This document shows positions 1-9,919 of a DNA stretch of 64,000 nt, one piece after another. The DNA comes from Trichoplusia ni (lineage: Eukaryota > Arthropoda > Insecta > Lepidoptera > Noctuidae). Under the pieces are notes generated by a model. That model was not told where the DNA came from. It made no database searches and saw only the letters and a program-made list of their open reading frames with translations. Position 1 is the first letter of the stretch, and every line of letters starts with the position of its first letter. The translations under genes were made by a program, and so were the position numbers. Where the stretch lies: positions 5,969,657 to 6,033,656 of the forward strand of contig NC_039482.1 of the NCBI RefSeq assembly GCF_003590095.1, read 5' to 3'.

Positions 1-550
1 ATTAGATAGCAAATAACTACCACTTGTAACTATTACTGGCACTCAAACAATCAAATAACAAAATAATAATAAAAATATATTTGTTGAGCAAAAGGTGATG
101 CGTATGCAAGCGCGCGTCTAATGTGACTAAGTCAGAAAAATTATCAGTATATAAGTAGAATATGCAGTTTGCGATAATCGTATGTTGTCGTTGTATCCAG
201 TGATTTATACGATGTCCTTCCGTTCCTTATCAAAAATCGACGCCTGATTAGTTTGAAAGCGCTTTTCTTTGGTGATTAACTTTCCTATTAGTTTTTCGGC
301 ATAGACTTAATTTTTTACATAATCGGCTCGTCCGATATCGTCGAATATAGATTATAAAAGGTATACATTAGTATTATTTTCGATCTATGATAAGTTTCTT
401 CTAGCTGTAAATTTAAAATTAGGAAAAGATTATTTAAATTTCATCTTTTTTTTTACATTAAGAGTTAGTTAAAAATTACACACTTTTTGATTTACCTTGC
501 TCATAATATCGAAATTAAATTGTACTTTCCAATCAGTACTTCAAATATTA
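1..550. other. AT-rich DNA without a recognisable gene
   Basis: The stretch is AT-rich with frequent stops on both strands. I see no open frame of note, no inverted repeat and no clear repeat family member. Confidence 0.5.
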
Positions 551-559
551 CACAATATA

Positions 560-815
560 ATATAATATATATCCTGGGACAACTTACACACGGCTATCTG
601 ATCCCAAGCTAAGCAGAGCTTGTGTTATGGTAACCAGACAACTGATAAACTTACTTATATATTTCTAAATACATACATATTATAGATAAATTACACCCAG
701 ACACAGAACAAATGATCGTGCTCATCACACAACATTTGTCCTGGGCGGGAATCGAACCCACGACCTCCGGTATAGCAGTCAGGGTCACTAACCACAAGAC
801 CAACAGGCAAGTCAA
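560..815 (-). mobile_element. tRNA-derived SINE, copy 1 of 3
   Basis: Read on the minus strand, a tRNA-like head carries an A-box-like TGGTCTTGTGGTTAGTG (786-802) and a B box GGTTCGATTCC (748-758), the two parts of a type 2 RNA polymerase III promoter. The body continues through 'GCTCTGCTTAGCTTG' to an AT-rich end near 560. The same head and body recur at 29981-30206 and 38114-38325. There is no acceptor stem or plausible mature tRNA, so this is a retroposon and not a tRNA gene. Confidence 0.8.
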
Positions 816-855
816 TATGGCTCTTCTGAATTCATCTGTCATTCAGTGAGTTGCA

Positions 856-1715
856 CAAGATTGTGTTATTGATCCGTATTAGTATAATGTAGCTGTGGAC
901 ACCATGGAGTCAATGGCCACTGTCAATCAAGTCATCATTAATTAGAAGGAAATGTTTTATTTGTAATAAATGGTTAATTGTATCCGTGCGTTAAGTATTG
1001 TAAGAGGATGTAAGACGATAAATGCTTTAGAGATAAAATTTAGATTTAGTTTATTATTTTGGTTTGATTTAAGATGTGAATTCTTGTTTAGATTTTTACT
1101 ATACCGCATTATATTGATGGTAAAAGATCTAAATTCTATTTTATTTCGCTATGGTATTTTATTTGTAGTTGTCTATCATATTGTGTCAATAACTTTCAAT
1201 TGATATTTTTATTATAACTTTTAATTCGTACAAATGAGGAGTTTTTTGTTGTCCGAGAAGGTTGCTTTGTGAACTTGTTTGATATTTTAATTTATCAATT
1301 AACAACATTCAAAAAGTCTCAGTTAATTCTTGGATTTGATCTCAAGACCATTGACTTGCAGTTCACTACATATACCTCCATGCCACTGCTAGATATACAC
1401 ACGCGCCCAAATTAGGCGTTCTATTTTTGCAATAGCCAGTTAACTGCGTTATATAAAAAGTCTCCTGAAAGCTGATAACACAGTTATATTAGTTCAGATA
1501 ATAGTCTAGACTTTTGTCCTTTATGTCATTGGAGCCCTAATCTCCAGCCTGTAACATGGAACAGGTGATTGTCTATATGAGTCACGGTGATTAGACCTAA
1601 TTTGCGCAGTTGAATATTGGTTAAAACTGGTTCGGGATATACGCAGTGAAAATATATTGTTATTGAATCATATTATCAAGATTTATTACAGTGAAATTAC
1701 TACGTAAAAAATGTA
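856..1715. other. intergenic or intronic DNA, no gene recognised
   Basis: This region is AT-rich. A 77-codon open frame at 970-1203 (+) is hydrophobic and of low complexity, with no recognisable motif, and is probably chance. A tiny frame starts at the well-placed CACCATGG at 901-908 but closes after about a dozen codons. Confidence 0.4.
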
Positions 1716-1717
1716 AT

Positions 1718-2130
1718 ATAAAATTTATTTATTTATTTATTTATTTATGTACACACAACAGACACAGAGTAAAACACGTATAAAAAGAAAAACACCGAAG
1801 GTACAAAGGTACTGCTTATTTCTCAAGAAATTTCTTCCAGCAGACCTGCGACAGGAGATGACAAAAAGAAACATAAACACAGTGTGTAGACAAATATAGG
1901 ACAATAAAAATAACAAATACACAACATAAAACAATATTTATAAAATATATACTTATATAAATATATAATATAACATAAGACAAGGACGTTAAGCTATCTT
2001 AGTGATGCAAGATAGTGTTCTTTGACACGACGTTTAAATATACTGATAGATTGGGAGTCGCGAATGTTAGGCGGCAGCGCATTCCACAGCCACGCTGCAT
2101 GGACAGCATGGAAGATGGAATCTTAGGTAT
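1718..2130 (-). mobile_element. 5'-truncated non-LTR retrotransposon (LINE) 3' end
   Basis: On the minus strand, 2110-1994 encodes the C-terminal end of a LINE reverse transcriptase ORF2. The frame contains LWNALPPNIRDSQSISIFKR, the conserved 'WNALP...IR...S...FK' block that ends Jockey/CR1-type polymerases, and closes with TAG at 1996-1994. About 250 bases of 3' UTR follow, then a short (AAAT)n tail at about 1746-1720. Everything upstream of the ORF2 end is missing, as expected of a 5'-truncated insertion. The exact clade cannot be fixed from this fragment. Confidence 0.8.
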
Positions 2131-2149
2131 ATCTACTTATCGAACACTA

Positions 2150-2290
2150 TAAGTTGGAATATTTGATATGCCTTCCGTACCCAAGGGTAAAAATTTGCAA
2201 AGCTCTTATGCTACTGTCTGTAAGTTTGTCTGTCATCAAGCTGTTTCTCATGAACCGTGAAAGCTAGAAAGTTAAAATTACTTTTACCAC
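2150..2290 (-). repeat. GGGTTCCGTA-family interspersed repeat, partial
   Basis: The plus strand shows 'CCTTCCGTACCCAAGGG', a run of GTCTGTaag/GTCTGTC, then CTCATGAACCGTGA and AGCTAGAAAGTT. This order of landmarks matches the copies at 61005-61140 and 62960-63090. It is the minus-strand orientation of the family whose plus copies lie at 14308 and 32465. Confidence 0.55.
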
Positions 2291-2365
2291 TGAGTCGTAT
2301 TTAGCATCTTAAATACGCATATAGTTAACCAATCAGGATGCCTATCTATACCTAAAACTTTAAAG

Positions 2366-2420
2366 TGCGGAGAAGAGAAGCCGCTCTCCTATAGTGCGCT
2401 GTCTTGCTTACACATCGTAA
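2366..2420 (+). repeat. Dispersed palindromic repeat (GAGATGCCGCTCTA type), copy 1
   Basis: The sequence reads AGAGAAGCCGCTCTCC, then a short centre, then GTGCGCTGTCTTGCTTACACA. The arms are diverged halves of an imperfect palindrome shared with about 14 other sites in this window. This copy is among the more decayed. Confidence 0.55.
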
Positions 2421-2559
2421 CAGGTTTACAAAGGCGATGATAGACCCCCGATGCCTGAGACAACGAATCGATAACACCTTATCAGTATACTGTATTGCTT
2501 ATTATTGGTATAATCTTGATGAGATATGCGATAAGTTTAATGTGTCATAAAAAATTGTA

Positions 2560-2745
2560 CTACTGATTCTGATACACAGAAAAAGAATAATTACTTTCGT
2601 TTTTATTTTGTAAGAAATCTAACTCAAGTAAAGCGCAAGAAACGCAGACACGAGAACAAGCGTACATTGATCGTACAATGCTACGCGGGGATCGAAACCG
2701 CAACATAACACTTTTCACTCCATCTTTCACGGAAAATCTAAACAG
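2560..2745 (-). mobile_element. tRNA-like SINE fragment
   Basis: On the minus strand, a B-box-like GGTTTCGATCCCCGCG (around 2680-2700) is followed by GCATTGTACGATCAATGTACG and CTTGTTCTCGTGTCTGCG. This layout matches the SINE at 10690-10850, where the B box is followed by 'CATTTGAGTGATCCAC' and 'GCTTGTT...GTCTGG'. The A-box end is poorly preserved. Confidence 0.5.
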
Positions 2746-2876
2746 ATTTTGAAACAATTGACAATATAAAATCTGGATTAAAATACTTAAGATATAACCA
2801 GCAAAGTTTATGCTGTGGGAAATATGCGATTAAAACCGCAAGTCACATTTAGTCACCAATCAATATTTTATGATAA

Positions 2877-3050
2877 ACTAGCTTTTCGCCCGCGGCTTTG
2901 CCCGCGTCGATGTCGGTTATATCGCGTTTCTAAGAGAACTCTTCAAAATTTCGGGATAAAAGCTATCCTATGTTCTTTCTCAAGGTCAACTGTATCTCTG
3001 TACCAAATTTCGAAGCGTAACAGACAGACAGACAGACAGACAGAGTTACA
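2877..3050 (+). repeat. CTAGCTTTTCGCCCGCGG interspersed repeat with GACA microsatellite
   Basis: Starts with ACTAGCTTTTCGCCCGCGG, passes through AGCTATCCTATGTTC and ATCTCTGTACCAAATTTC, and ends in an (ACAG)n run followed by AGTTAC. A close relative, with the fuller 3' end, lies at 8746-8962. The open frame across it is only the repeat read in translation. Confidence 0.75.
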
Positions 3051-3365
3051 CCGAAAGTCACATTTAGTCACCAATCAATCTTTTATGATAGATTATTTAG
3101 TAAGTTTAAACTTTATATATGCAACAAGCGAATCTGTTTCACCAAAACTATCTCTATTAATAGTAGTATTCAATTCGTGATGTATGTACGAAGTTTTCAA
3201 CATGCCCGAGGTTATTTTGAGCGGTTACAGCTATTGTTTGGTACGCAAATAGTTAATAGGCGCACCTTTTAACGTATACCTAGTTATATTAAATTAATGT
3301 TTAAACTGTTCTCTCATGTATTATTTTAATGATTGTTTATATTTTGGACAGGTAATTAGTTAAAC

Positions 3366-3583
3366 TTGGCCAGACGAAGTGACGGCACGGACTAAGGCGG
3401 TGACAGAATGGTGGTCAAGGCAAGGCACAAGAAGCGTCGGTCGTCCGGGAGCAAGATGGGTCGATGACATAATAAAGGTCTCGGGTCGAGTCTGGATGAG
3501 GCTAGAATAGGGCCGTAGAAATTGGCACGACACAGGGGAGGCCTATGCCCAGCAGTGGGAGGATAAAGGCTCTGGATGATGAA
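3366..3583 (+). mobile_element. Decayed RTE-type LINE: reverse transcriptase C-terminus and tail
   Basis: In one plus frame the sequence encodes GRPGARWVDDIIKVSGRVWM, then an in-frame stop, then NWHDTGEAYAQQW. This is the 'GRP..RWVDD....G..WMR.A......W.....EAY.QQW' end of lepidopteran endonuclease/reverse transcriptase proteins of the RTE type. It is followed by the tail motif GCCCAGCAGTGGGA and GATGATGAA. The 5' part is gone and the frame is broken, so it is a dead, 5'-truncated copy. Confidence 0.8.
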
Positions 3584-3589
3584 TTAGTT

Positions 3590-4737
3590 AAAGAGGAATG
3601 ATATTTATAAGTATTGGTAAACACCCTTTAACAAATTTTGCTTTAGGTACCAGAGGTGCCAAAGTGACGGCGAAATTGGATAAAACGCTTTATACGAAAA
3701 ATGGCGCGTCGCGTCACACGCATATTAAATGTACCATTTTGGTACCGTCAACGAAAGGGAAAGAGGTAGAATGTTATATATTAGTTAATTTATTTTTATG
3801 TGAATAACGTTTTGTAATATTTGCTACGTTTTCAAAATGTTTACTTGACTTTCTTTTCTAATGATCCTACAAGATAGTAGAACAAGAACAAGTAGAACTC
3901 TTTCAGGTACCTAATAAAAATAAATGTAAATATAGATAGAAAGGAAATATCTATAAAAACAAATGATAAGATTAAAACAAAGCTCAATTAAGCAACGATT
4001 TCGCAATGAAAATGCATTTAATTGCACAACATTTCAGCTATCATTATCCGACAATCGTACCTCTATCTCTTGAAGACAGAGTTAGAGCGAGACAGCGCTT
4101 TAAAACGTAGAGTTTCATCTCTTTTCCACATTTACAATCGAATTACGATTAAGATGATGGTAGGAGGTCCTTAGTTATCGTTTCCCGGCTATCAGTTTTG
4201 TCACCTATTGTTATCATACATATAGTATTGCGTGTGAAGATTGCTGATTTCACACATTATGGTACATTGACTTCTAGTATTTAACGCGTAGGTGTAACCT
4301 AGTCAGGCAGCTGACTAATGTGAAATATTCATGTCAATGTTACATATTTGTTTAGTTTTAAGTATTGCTTAATCTTGAATAATATTTTATAAGTAATTTG
4401 TGGAATTTGGTATATGGAAGTTTTTCTTATTTGAATTCTTGAACATAGGGATGAAAATATTTAAAATTTAATCTGGATATTATTGAAAGTTGGTTTATTT
4501 CTCGCAAAAACTATGATTGATTTTTTTTGTAAGGCATATAGTAGTAGTACTATATGGTTAGTCATCAAATATCACAATAGTTAATATCATAATAGTTATC
4601 AAAATATCACATAAGTAATTCTTACTGATATTTTAAAAATACTTATTTAAAGATTACCTGTTTACTTACTCTTTGACAACAAAATTCTGAACTACATAAT
4701 CTCGAAAACCTACTAGGTTTAAATAAAAAGAAATGGT
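3590..4737. other. Intergenic or intronic DNA with one unassigned open frame
   Basis: An open frame at 3598-3807 (+) encodes 69 residues, with a lysine-rich middle part from the GC-richer stretch 3640-3770. I recognise no family and see no convincing splice sites. Apart from the palindromic repeat at 4088-4132, nothing else is visible. Confidence 0.35.
4088..4132 (-). repeat. Dispersed palindromic repeat, copy 2 (inverted orientation)
   Basis: Minus strand: TGTGGAAAAGAGATGAAACT, a short centre, then GCGCTGTCTCGCTC. The leader 'GTGGAAAAGAGATG' matches the copy at 43292, which places this one in the opposite orientation to most others. Confidence 0.5.
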
Positions 4738-4911
4738 ATGGTTACATTTTTTTTATAGTTACTATCGTGAGAATCATTTATTGTTAAATGATTAAGGACT
4801 CCGGTTGGGTCCGAAATACTCCGAAACTAGTCGGGCTACGCCGATATTTATCGGGTAACGCGTATTTACGCGTGAGTAAACCGTTACATCATTTAATAAT
4901 GGTTACATTTT
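4738..4911 (-). mobile_element. Fold-back retroposon, internally deleted copy, with 13-bp target duplication
   Basis: The 13-bp direct repeat ATGGTTACATTTT occurs at 4738-4750 and again at 4899-4911, bounding a 148-bp body. Read on the minus strand, the body begins TATTAAATGATGTAACGG, as the copy at 7503 does. It passes GACTAGTTTCGG and GGAGTCCTTAATCATT, then ends ATTCTCACGATAGTAACTAT plus an A run. Compared with 7503-7735 it lacks the spacer and most of the second arm. The target duplication and A-rich end indicate insertion by target-primed reverse transcription. Confidence 0.75.
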
Positions 4912-5038
4912 ATCCAATTTCTATGATAAAAGCAAGAATGATTCAAAAGTATCATATTATTGAAGCAGTCTTACAAAAAGAGTTATTGAACCATCTAAAC
5001 TGTTCGGTCGGTCATAAAAACGTCTCTTACATTTCCAG

Positions 5039-5155
5039 ATGAGCGAATACATCGGCGCCGTAATATCGTCTGCAATAAGTGATATCTATGAATATGCATC
5101 ATTTGCTGCTAAACGGTTCAGCATCGCCAGTCGCATGCGATTTGGCGAGCTATAG
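5039..5155 (+). CDS. Candidate small ORF or terminal coding exon, 38 residues
   Basis: ATG at 5039 directly follows a good splice acceptor (CTTACATTTCCAG). The frame runs 38 residues to TAG at 5153-5155, beginning MSEYIGAVISSAISDIYEYA and ending in a basic stretch with FAAKRF and MRFGEL. The stretch is clearly richer in GC than its surroundings. A near-palindrome (TCGCCA...TGGCGA, 5124-5148) lies inside it. A strong GTAAGT stands about 20 bases after the stop. I recognise no family. Frames of this length are common by chance in 64 kb, so the acceptor and composition are the only support. Confidence 0.3.
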   Translation: MSEYIGAVISSAISDIYEYASFAAKRFSIASRMRFGEL

Positions 5156-5159
5156 GATC

Positions 5160-6405
5160 TGTTGTTTCATTGATGTAAGTGTGTATTATGATGGTGACAA
5201 TTTATGTTAAATAGTATTTTTTATCGGTATTTAAAAATGAAATGATTGTTTGAGATTATCATAGTTATCTTTCTAATAGTTTGTGTTTTAAGATACTTAG
5301 ATTTGATATTTCTCAAGTTTATTAATGTTTATACGATTTTTAAATAACTTGATGGTAATACATCAAGTTATTTAAAAAAATATGTCGATTATTTCATAAG
5401 TTATTTCATTTTCTCTTTGCTTTGTCTTTTTTAATAGTCGAATTGTGACATGTTCTTAATAAAAATGTATTCAAATTTAAGGATATCTGTTTTATATAAA
5501 ATGTTTTGATGAAACAGAATATTTGCATTTATTTTCCTGTCTTACGTCATTATTTGACTACGCTGAACTGTGCTGCAGTGTTTTAATTTATTCGTGGAAC
5601 GCGGTCGTTAAGGCTCTGATGAGATTGTTCGTTATAATTTTATTCCAGTGTCCACACTTCCAAAGTTAAAATAATTGGGTCAGATAAATATTAAACAGTG
5701 ATATGAAGATACCATTCGATTCAAGCATATTGTTTAATTTATTCCTTTGGAAGAACGTGGCTAGGAAAATATTTACGATGCTACGACGATAAATACAATG
5801 TATAATTGTATTTTTTATGTATCTTTCAGGTTGGTTAAACTACCTACATATTTGGAAGCAAAAATTGGTCAACTGTACAATTTATGTCCGTACTAACGGG
5901 TGATGACATTCGATGTTCATCATGATTTTTTGTTATAGCAGCAACTGAATTATGCCAATTGAGAAAATTTCAACTGTCTTGATTTTGAGGTTCATGACAT
6001 ACAGGCCGGTGACTATCAGACGGATTGCGAATTTTCCGAAATAAGGTTCCGTTTCGTGGAACGTTAAAAAATTACGTCAAATTGTGAAGTCAGTAAAAAA
6101 TCAAATATTAATAGTAAAATATTTTCAGTCCACGTAACTTTTGTCTAGAAAAACACTAAACTTATTATACTCATATTAAAATATCCTATCCAGCAGCTGC
6201 TATAAAATCTTTACAGTTTTCCACGCTCCCACCCACGCGGCTAGATACAAAAGCAAACATTACCCAAACACGTATTAAACTTCCACATTCTTCACATTAA
6301 TTATAGGAGAAAACTAAAGTTCATCGCCCTTAGACTGAAGAAAAACACTCTCGCGAACAATTGTGTTCGGTGACGCTGAAAATTGGATCTCTATGTACAT
6401 GTAAT
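5160..6405. other. Intergenic or intronic DNA with a GGGTTCCGTA-family fragment
   Basis: Mostly AT-rich and featureless. At about 5990-6070, the sequence GGTTCATGACATACAGGCC, GGTGACTATCAGACGG and AAGGTTCCGTTTCG looks like the 3' part of the GGGTTCCGTA repeat family in plus orientation. No gene is seen. Confidence 0.4.
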
Positions 6406-6410
6406 GGTAT

Positions 6411-6541
6411 TCATTGGATACTGACACGCGTTTCCAGTTACACTGTGTTGATGCACTGTGTCGACACACGGTGAAGGTTTTAATAGTTTTCAGTGGATAC
6501 TGGCACGCGTTTCCAGCTACGCTGTGTCGATACACGGTGAA
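6411..6541. repeat. Imperfect tandem duplication, unit about 80 bp
   Basis: TGGATACTGACACGCGTTTC with ACACGGTGAA in the first unit (6415-6474) recurs as TGGATACTGGCACGCGTTTC with ACACGGTGAA in the second (6494-6541). The first unit also contains a small internal repeat, CACTGTGTTGATG then CACTGTGTCGACA. Confidence 0.75.
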
Positions 6542-6756
6542 TGCTGTTGGACATCGAAGAGAGAGTGGGTAATATTCAGCTTTACTTTCAGTGATGTGAA
6601 TATTGTTTTGACATTTTAGAAATGTGTGGTAGTTTTTAAGTGAAAACTTTTTTAGCCGCTTTATACAATTTTTGGTAATGGGTTAAAAAATTAAACTCGC
6701 GTCAGGACATGTATGAAATAGCTTTTTAATGTTATATAAATGTCACCGATTCGTAA

Positions 6757-6895
6757 AATCACCAAACCCACTGTGCATGATGTGCCGCGGGTTCGATCTA
6801 GAGACTGAGTGTCTTTGTGAATATGATTTGAATATTTGTGAAACCGCCCTTGATACAAGGATCAAATTTCTAAGTGTGAGAATCCACAGAAAAGA
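6757..6895 (+). mobile_element. tRNA-like SINE with 'TTTGTGAAACCGCC' body
   Basis: A B box GGGTTCGATCT lies at 6790-6800, preceded by CAAACCCACTGTGCATGATG and followed by ATATTTGTGAAACCGCCC and ACAAGGATCAAATTTCT. A minus-strand relative at 21345-21546 shares the leader CAAACCCACTGTGCGTGATG and a 'TTTGTGAAATCCCCGCTACACAAGG' counterpart, so the two support each other as one family. Confidence 0.65.
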
Positions 6896-7490
6896 AAACA
6901 ACTAGTCAGTTCCAACATAAATTCTACTCTGTTTTTAACTTACCTTCATTTGCCACGCTAGCAGAATACTAAACAGAACATGCTTCTTCTTCAAGTAGAA
7001 TAAAAATATTACTGCATCAATATTCGTCATCTCTGCTTGAGGGAGTTGGCAAGTTGAAACGAAAATACCGTAACATTTGGTTACATAAGCAGTTTTCAAA
7101 GGGATGCAGATTGCACTGTGATTTTCCCGACGTTTTGGTATGAGGACACTTGATAAATGGATGTTACTAAGAACTATTAGCTATATAATATATATTCTAT
7201 GATATTCTGACATTTCACATGTGTTTAGGTGTCATACAGGCTTATTAATCACGTGGCTAAAAAGTTTTGTAGTTGTATGCAAGCTACGCACAGTAAAATG
7301 CCGCGCTTAGGTGGTGTATTCACTTTACACCACCATCAGTTTAAAATTAAATATGGAGAGAAAACTATATTTTGTTTGTGTGTCGTTCTTGGATATGAGC
7401 TGTAAGTTATTAAAGAGATGTCGAAAATGATGTTCATATCCAATGGAATATGTTGAGACTTTAAAAATCCTTATCAATAATTTTTTTAAC

Positions 7491-7747
7491 AGATTTACAT
7501 GATTAAATGATGTAACGGTCTACTCACGCGTATTTATCGGGGTAGCCCGACTAGTTTCGGACAAAACCGGAGTCCTGACGTCAGTTCGACTCGCGATCCC
7601 GCCGCGTCTGCTCATGATTAAGGACTCCGGTTGGGTCCGAAACTAGTCGGGCTACCCCGATAAATACGCGTGAGTAAACCGTTACATCATTTAATAATGA
7701 ATCATTCTCACGACAGTTACTATCAAAAGATCAAAAGATTTACATGA
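7491..7747 (+). mobile_element. Fold-back retroposon with 72-bp inverted arms and 12-bp target duplication
   Basis: Two 72-bp arms, 7505-7576 and 7621-7692, are inverted copies of each other with about three mismatches. They contain GACTAGTTTCGG / CCGAAACTAGTC and ACTCACGCGTATTTATCGGG. A GC-rich 44-bp spacer separates them. After the right arm comes a 3' extension, ATCATTCTCACGACAGTTAC, with an A-rich end. The direct repeat AGATTTACATGA stands at 7491-7502 and 7736-7747. The element itself is 7503-7735. The 5' start and 3' end agree with the copy at 4751-4898; a 5'-truncated copy is at 20365-20500. Confidence 0.85.
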
Positions 7748-7749
7748 CT

Positions 7750-8745
7750 ATTTGTTTTAAATAAAGCAAGAATATTTTATTGAAATTAGTTATTACGGGC
7801 AATGAGGTGTATCAATGTGTAGGGTATGTATAATTGATTTGAATTTTAGTTAAACTGACACAAGGATCAAAATTATCCACCAAATACAAAAGTGATTAGT
7901 CATTGCTTTCCCTAACTGTCAAATCGCAAGTTATTAAAGTAACTCATTAAAAATTTATGATTCTTGTAAAATATTCATGATTAGCTTTTACCAAATAAGA
8001 TTGTTCTTAGCAATCGTAAATATTGTCAGATGTTTGACGGTTTGAGATAAGTTTTACTGTCAAATTTAATGTGTTTGTCGGCTGCAAGTTAATGGGATGT
8101 TAAAGGTAACTGTAAATCAATATTTTCTCGATTAAGGGTTGTTTGTTAACGGTGTTTCGTGTTTATAACTTTTAGGTATCCTTGTTTCATTTACATTGGT
8201 TTGTGATTTGTTATTTAAAATGAATCATCAGTTTCTCACTTTGCTGTGATGGTCAATATTAAATATTATATTTAAGTTTGGTATTATGGGCTATTTTTCT
8301 ACATCTAAATAAGGATATTTAGATCAAAAAGCATTTGATAATAAAGGTTTTAATAAATATCATTTTCTTTAACAAACTAAGTAATATAATTCTAGACTTT
8401 CCTAAACATATCTATGATAATGAGAAACATGTTAAATTGATCATGAATATGCATCTTCTAACCTACAAGTTTATTTCCTCCAATAAACATAACAATAACA
8501 GCCTAACATCAACTTCTACCTCATTTAATACAGTCCTAATTAAGCAAGGATCCTTGCTTCCTCTCATACATACATACACACAAATACGTAACATTTTCTT
8601 GCTTTATGACCGTAATATATGACAGTGCATATGACACGGGTGTAATGTCGCATACAGTTAACACGCGTCGCTCGGTGACGGAGCAAGCGTCGAGCAATTT
8701 TTCATTACGGCGACAATATACAGCATGGAGGAACATTTATGCAGA
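7750..8745. other. Intergenic or intronic DNA
   Basis: AT-rich until about 8620. The 95-codon frame at 8335-8622 (+) is low complexity and rich in Asn and Ile; it shows no family signature. A GC-richer patch at 8630-8720 (CGCGTCGCTCGGTGACGG) is unassigned and directly precedes the repeat at 8746. Confidence 0.4.
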
Positions 8746-8962
8746 ACTAGCTTTTCGCCCGCGGCTTCACCCGCGTCGATGTCGGTTATATCGCGTTTCC
8801 AAGAGAACTCTTCAAAAGTCCGGGATAAAAACTATCCTATGTTCTTTCTCAAGGTCAACTCTATCTCTGTACCGAATTTCATTAAAATCAGATCAGTGGT
8901 TTAGACGTGAAAGCGTAACAGACAGACAGACAGAGTTACTTTCGCATTTATAATATAATAGT
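8746..8962 (+). repeat. CTAGCTTTTCGCCCGCGG interspersed repeat, nearly full length
   Basis: Starts AACTAGCTTTTCGCCCGCGG and runs through AAAACTATCCTATGTTC, CTCTGTACCGAATTTCAT and a short (ACAG)n to TTACTTTCGCATTTATAATA. The landmarks match the shorter copy at 2877 and the 3' half at 17865. Confidence 0.8.
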
Positions 8963-9117
8963 ACATATACTAGATAGTATAATACTAGGTAGTGCATACT
9001 AGTGTCAGTGTGTTAAGGAATGCATGATTCAGAGTTTAATAATAGCTGTCGCGACGCAAAGCTTTTATAGTTAAAGTCTACGACTCGTAGACAATGTAAA
9101 CAAACTGAATTTAAATG

Positions 9118-9240
9118 TGGTATGTTAGGCGCAGCGGATATGTGATTCAATTGTGCAGGTTGTAGATTCGATTCCCGTTTAAAACGGGAGAATTCGAGTA
9201 AGTTTGGACGTTTTATTTTGAAATAAGTTTGACTATGCTT
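9118..9240 (+). mobile_element. Candidate tRNA-like SINE
   Basis: TTAGGCGCAGCGGATATG resembles an A-box region, and GTAGATTCGATTCCCG a B box, about 30 bases apart as in tRNA-derived SINEs. An AT-rich body follows. It is a single copy in this window, so the boundaries are uncertain. Confidence 0.5.
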
Positions 9241-9829
9241 ACGCATGAACATAATACGTTATTATCATAAATCAATTTTTAACTATTTTTTTTTCAATCA
9301 ATCTATCATCTTTATTTAGTAACATAGGTAATTACAATACATGCAAGGTCTTAAAGTAAATTTTATATGAACTCTATGTTATACAAATAATAATATTTCT
9401 GATATTATCATATTTCCTATACGAAAAGACTTGTCATCCCGATAGCAGTACATTTAAAGGTCACTCTCAAGGACCAAAATTGACAACAGTAAACAATAAA
9501 ACGAGATAAAATACAAGTGGCACCGCGGCGCTCAACTAGTCAAAACAAACTAACAAAAACCATACAGCATACAGCGCCTCTACAACATAATAATAAATCA
9601 TTATTTCATGTACCACGGACAGACATTTACATATTTATGCCGGCCGCCATATTGGGAAAAATTATGCAAAGCAGCCTGGCTGTCTCGTAATTAAATATAA
9701 TAAAGCATTTTAATCTGAACGGCCTCATGTTTAAAAACTGTCACGGCGTATTAACAAATTGGTTTTAACGAAACGACTTGATCGAACTTGTTTTAGGCTG
9801 TCGGCACCTATATTGGCCATATGTGGTGT

Positions 9830-9914
9830 CACGCTGTAAGACGCGCCACGCTGTACGCTGCGTCACGTTGTACCCTACGTCACGCTGTACGCTGCGTCAC
9901 GTTGTACGTTGCGT
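9830..9914. repeat. Minisatellite, five 17-bp units
   Basis: Five consecutive 17-bp units start at 9830, 9847, 9864, 9881 and 9898. The core is CACGCTGTACGCTGCGT; units 2 and 4 are identical, while units 3 and 5 carry CACGTTGTAC. This hints at a 34-bp higher-order unit. A sixth unit breaks off after CACG. The array is much richer in CpG than the flanks. Confidence 0.9.
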
Positions 9915-9919
9915 CACGG

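Noticed and set aside
748..815. tRNA gene suggested by A and B boxes
   Set aside because: No acceptor stem or coherent cloverleaf, and the same head plus a non-tRNA body recurs at 29981 and 38114, so it is a SINE.
3020..3044. CRISPR-like short repeats (ACAG)n
   Set aside because: A simple tetranucleotide microsatellite within an interspersed repeat, with no spacers.
2815..3180. 121-codon open frame
   Set aside because: Most of it is the interspersed repeat at 2877-3050 in translation, including the GACA run.
8606..8953. 115-codon open frame
   Set aside because: Its second half is the repeat at 8746-8962; the same translated phrases occur in the repeat at 2877.
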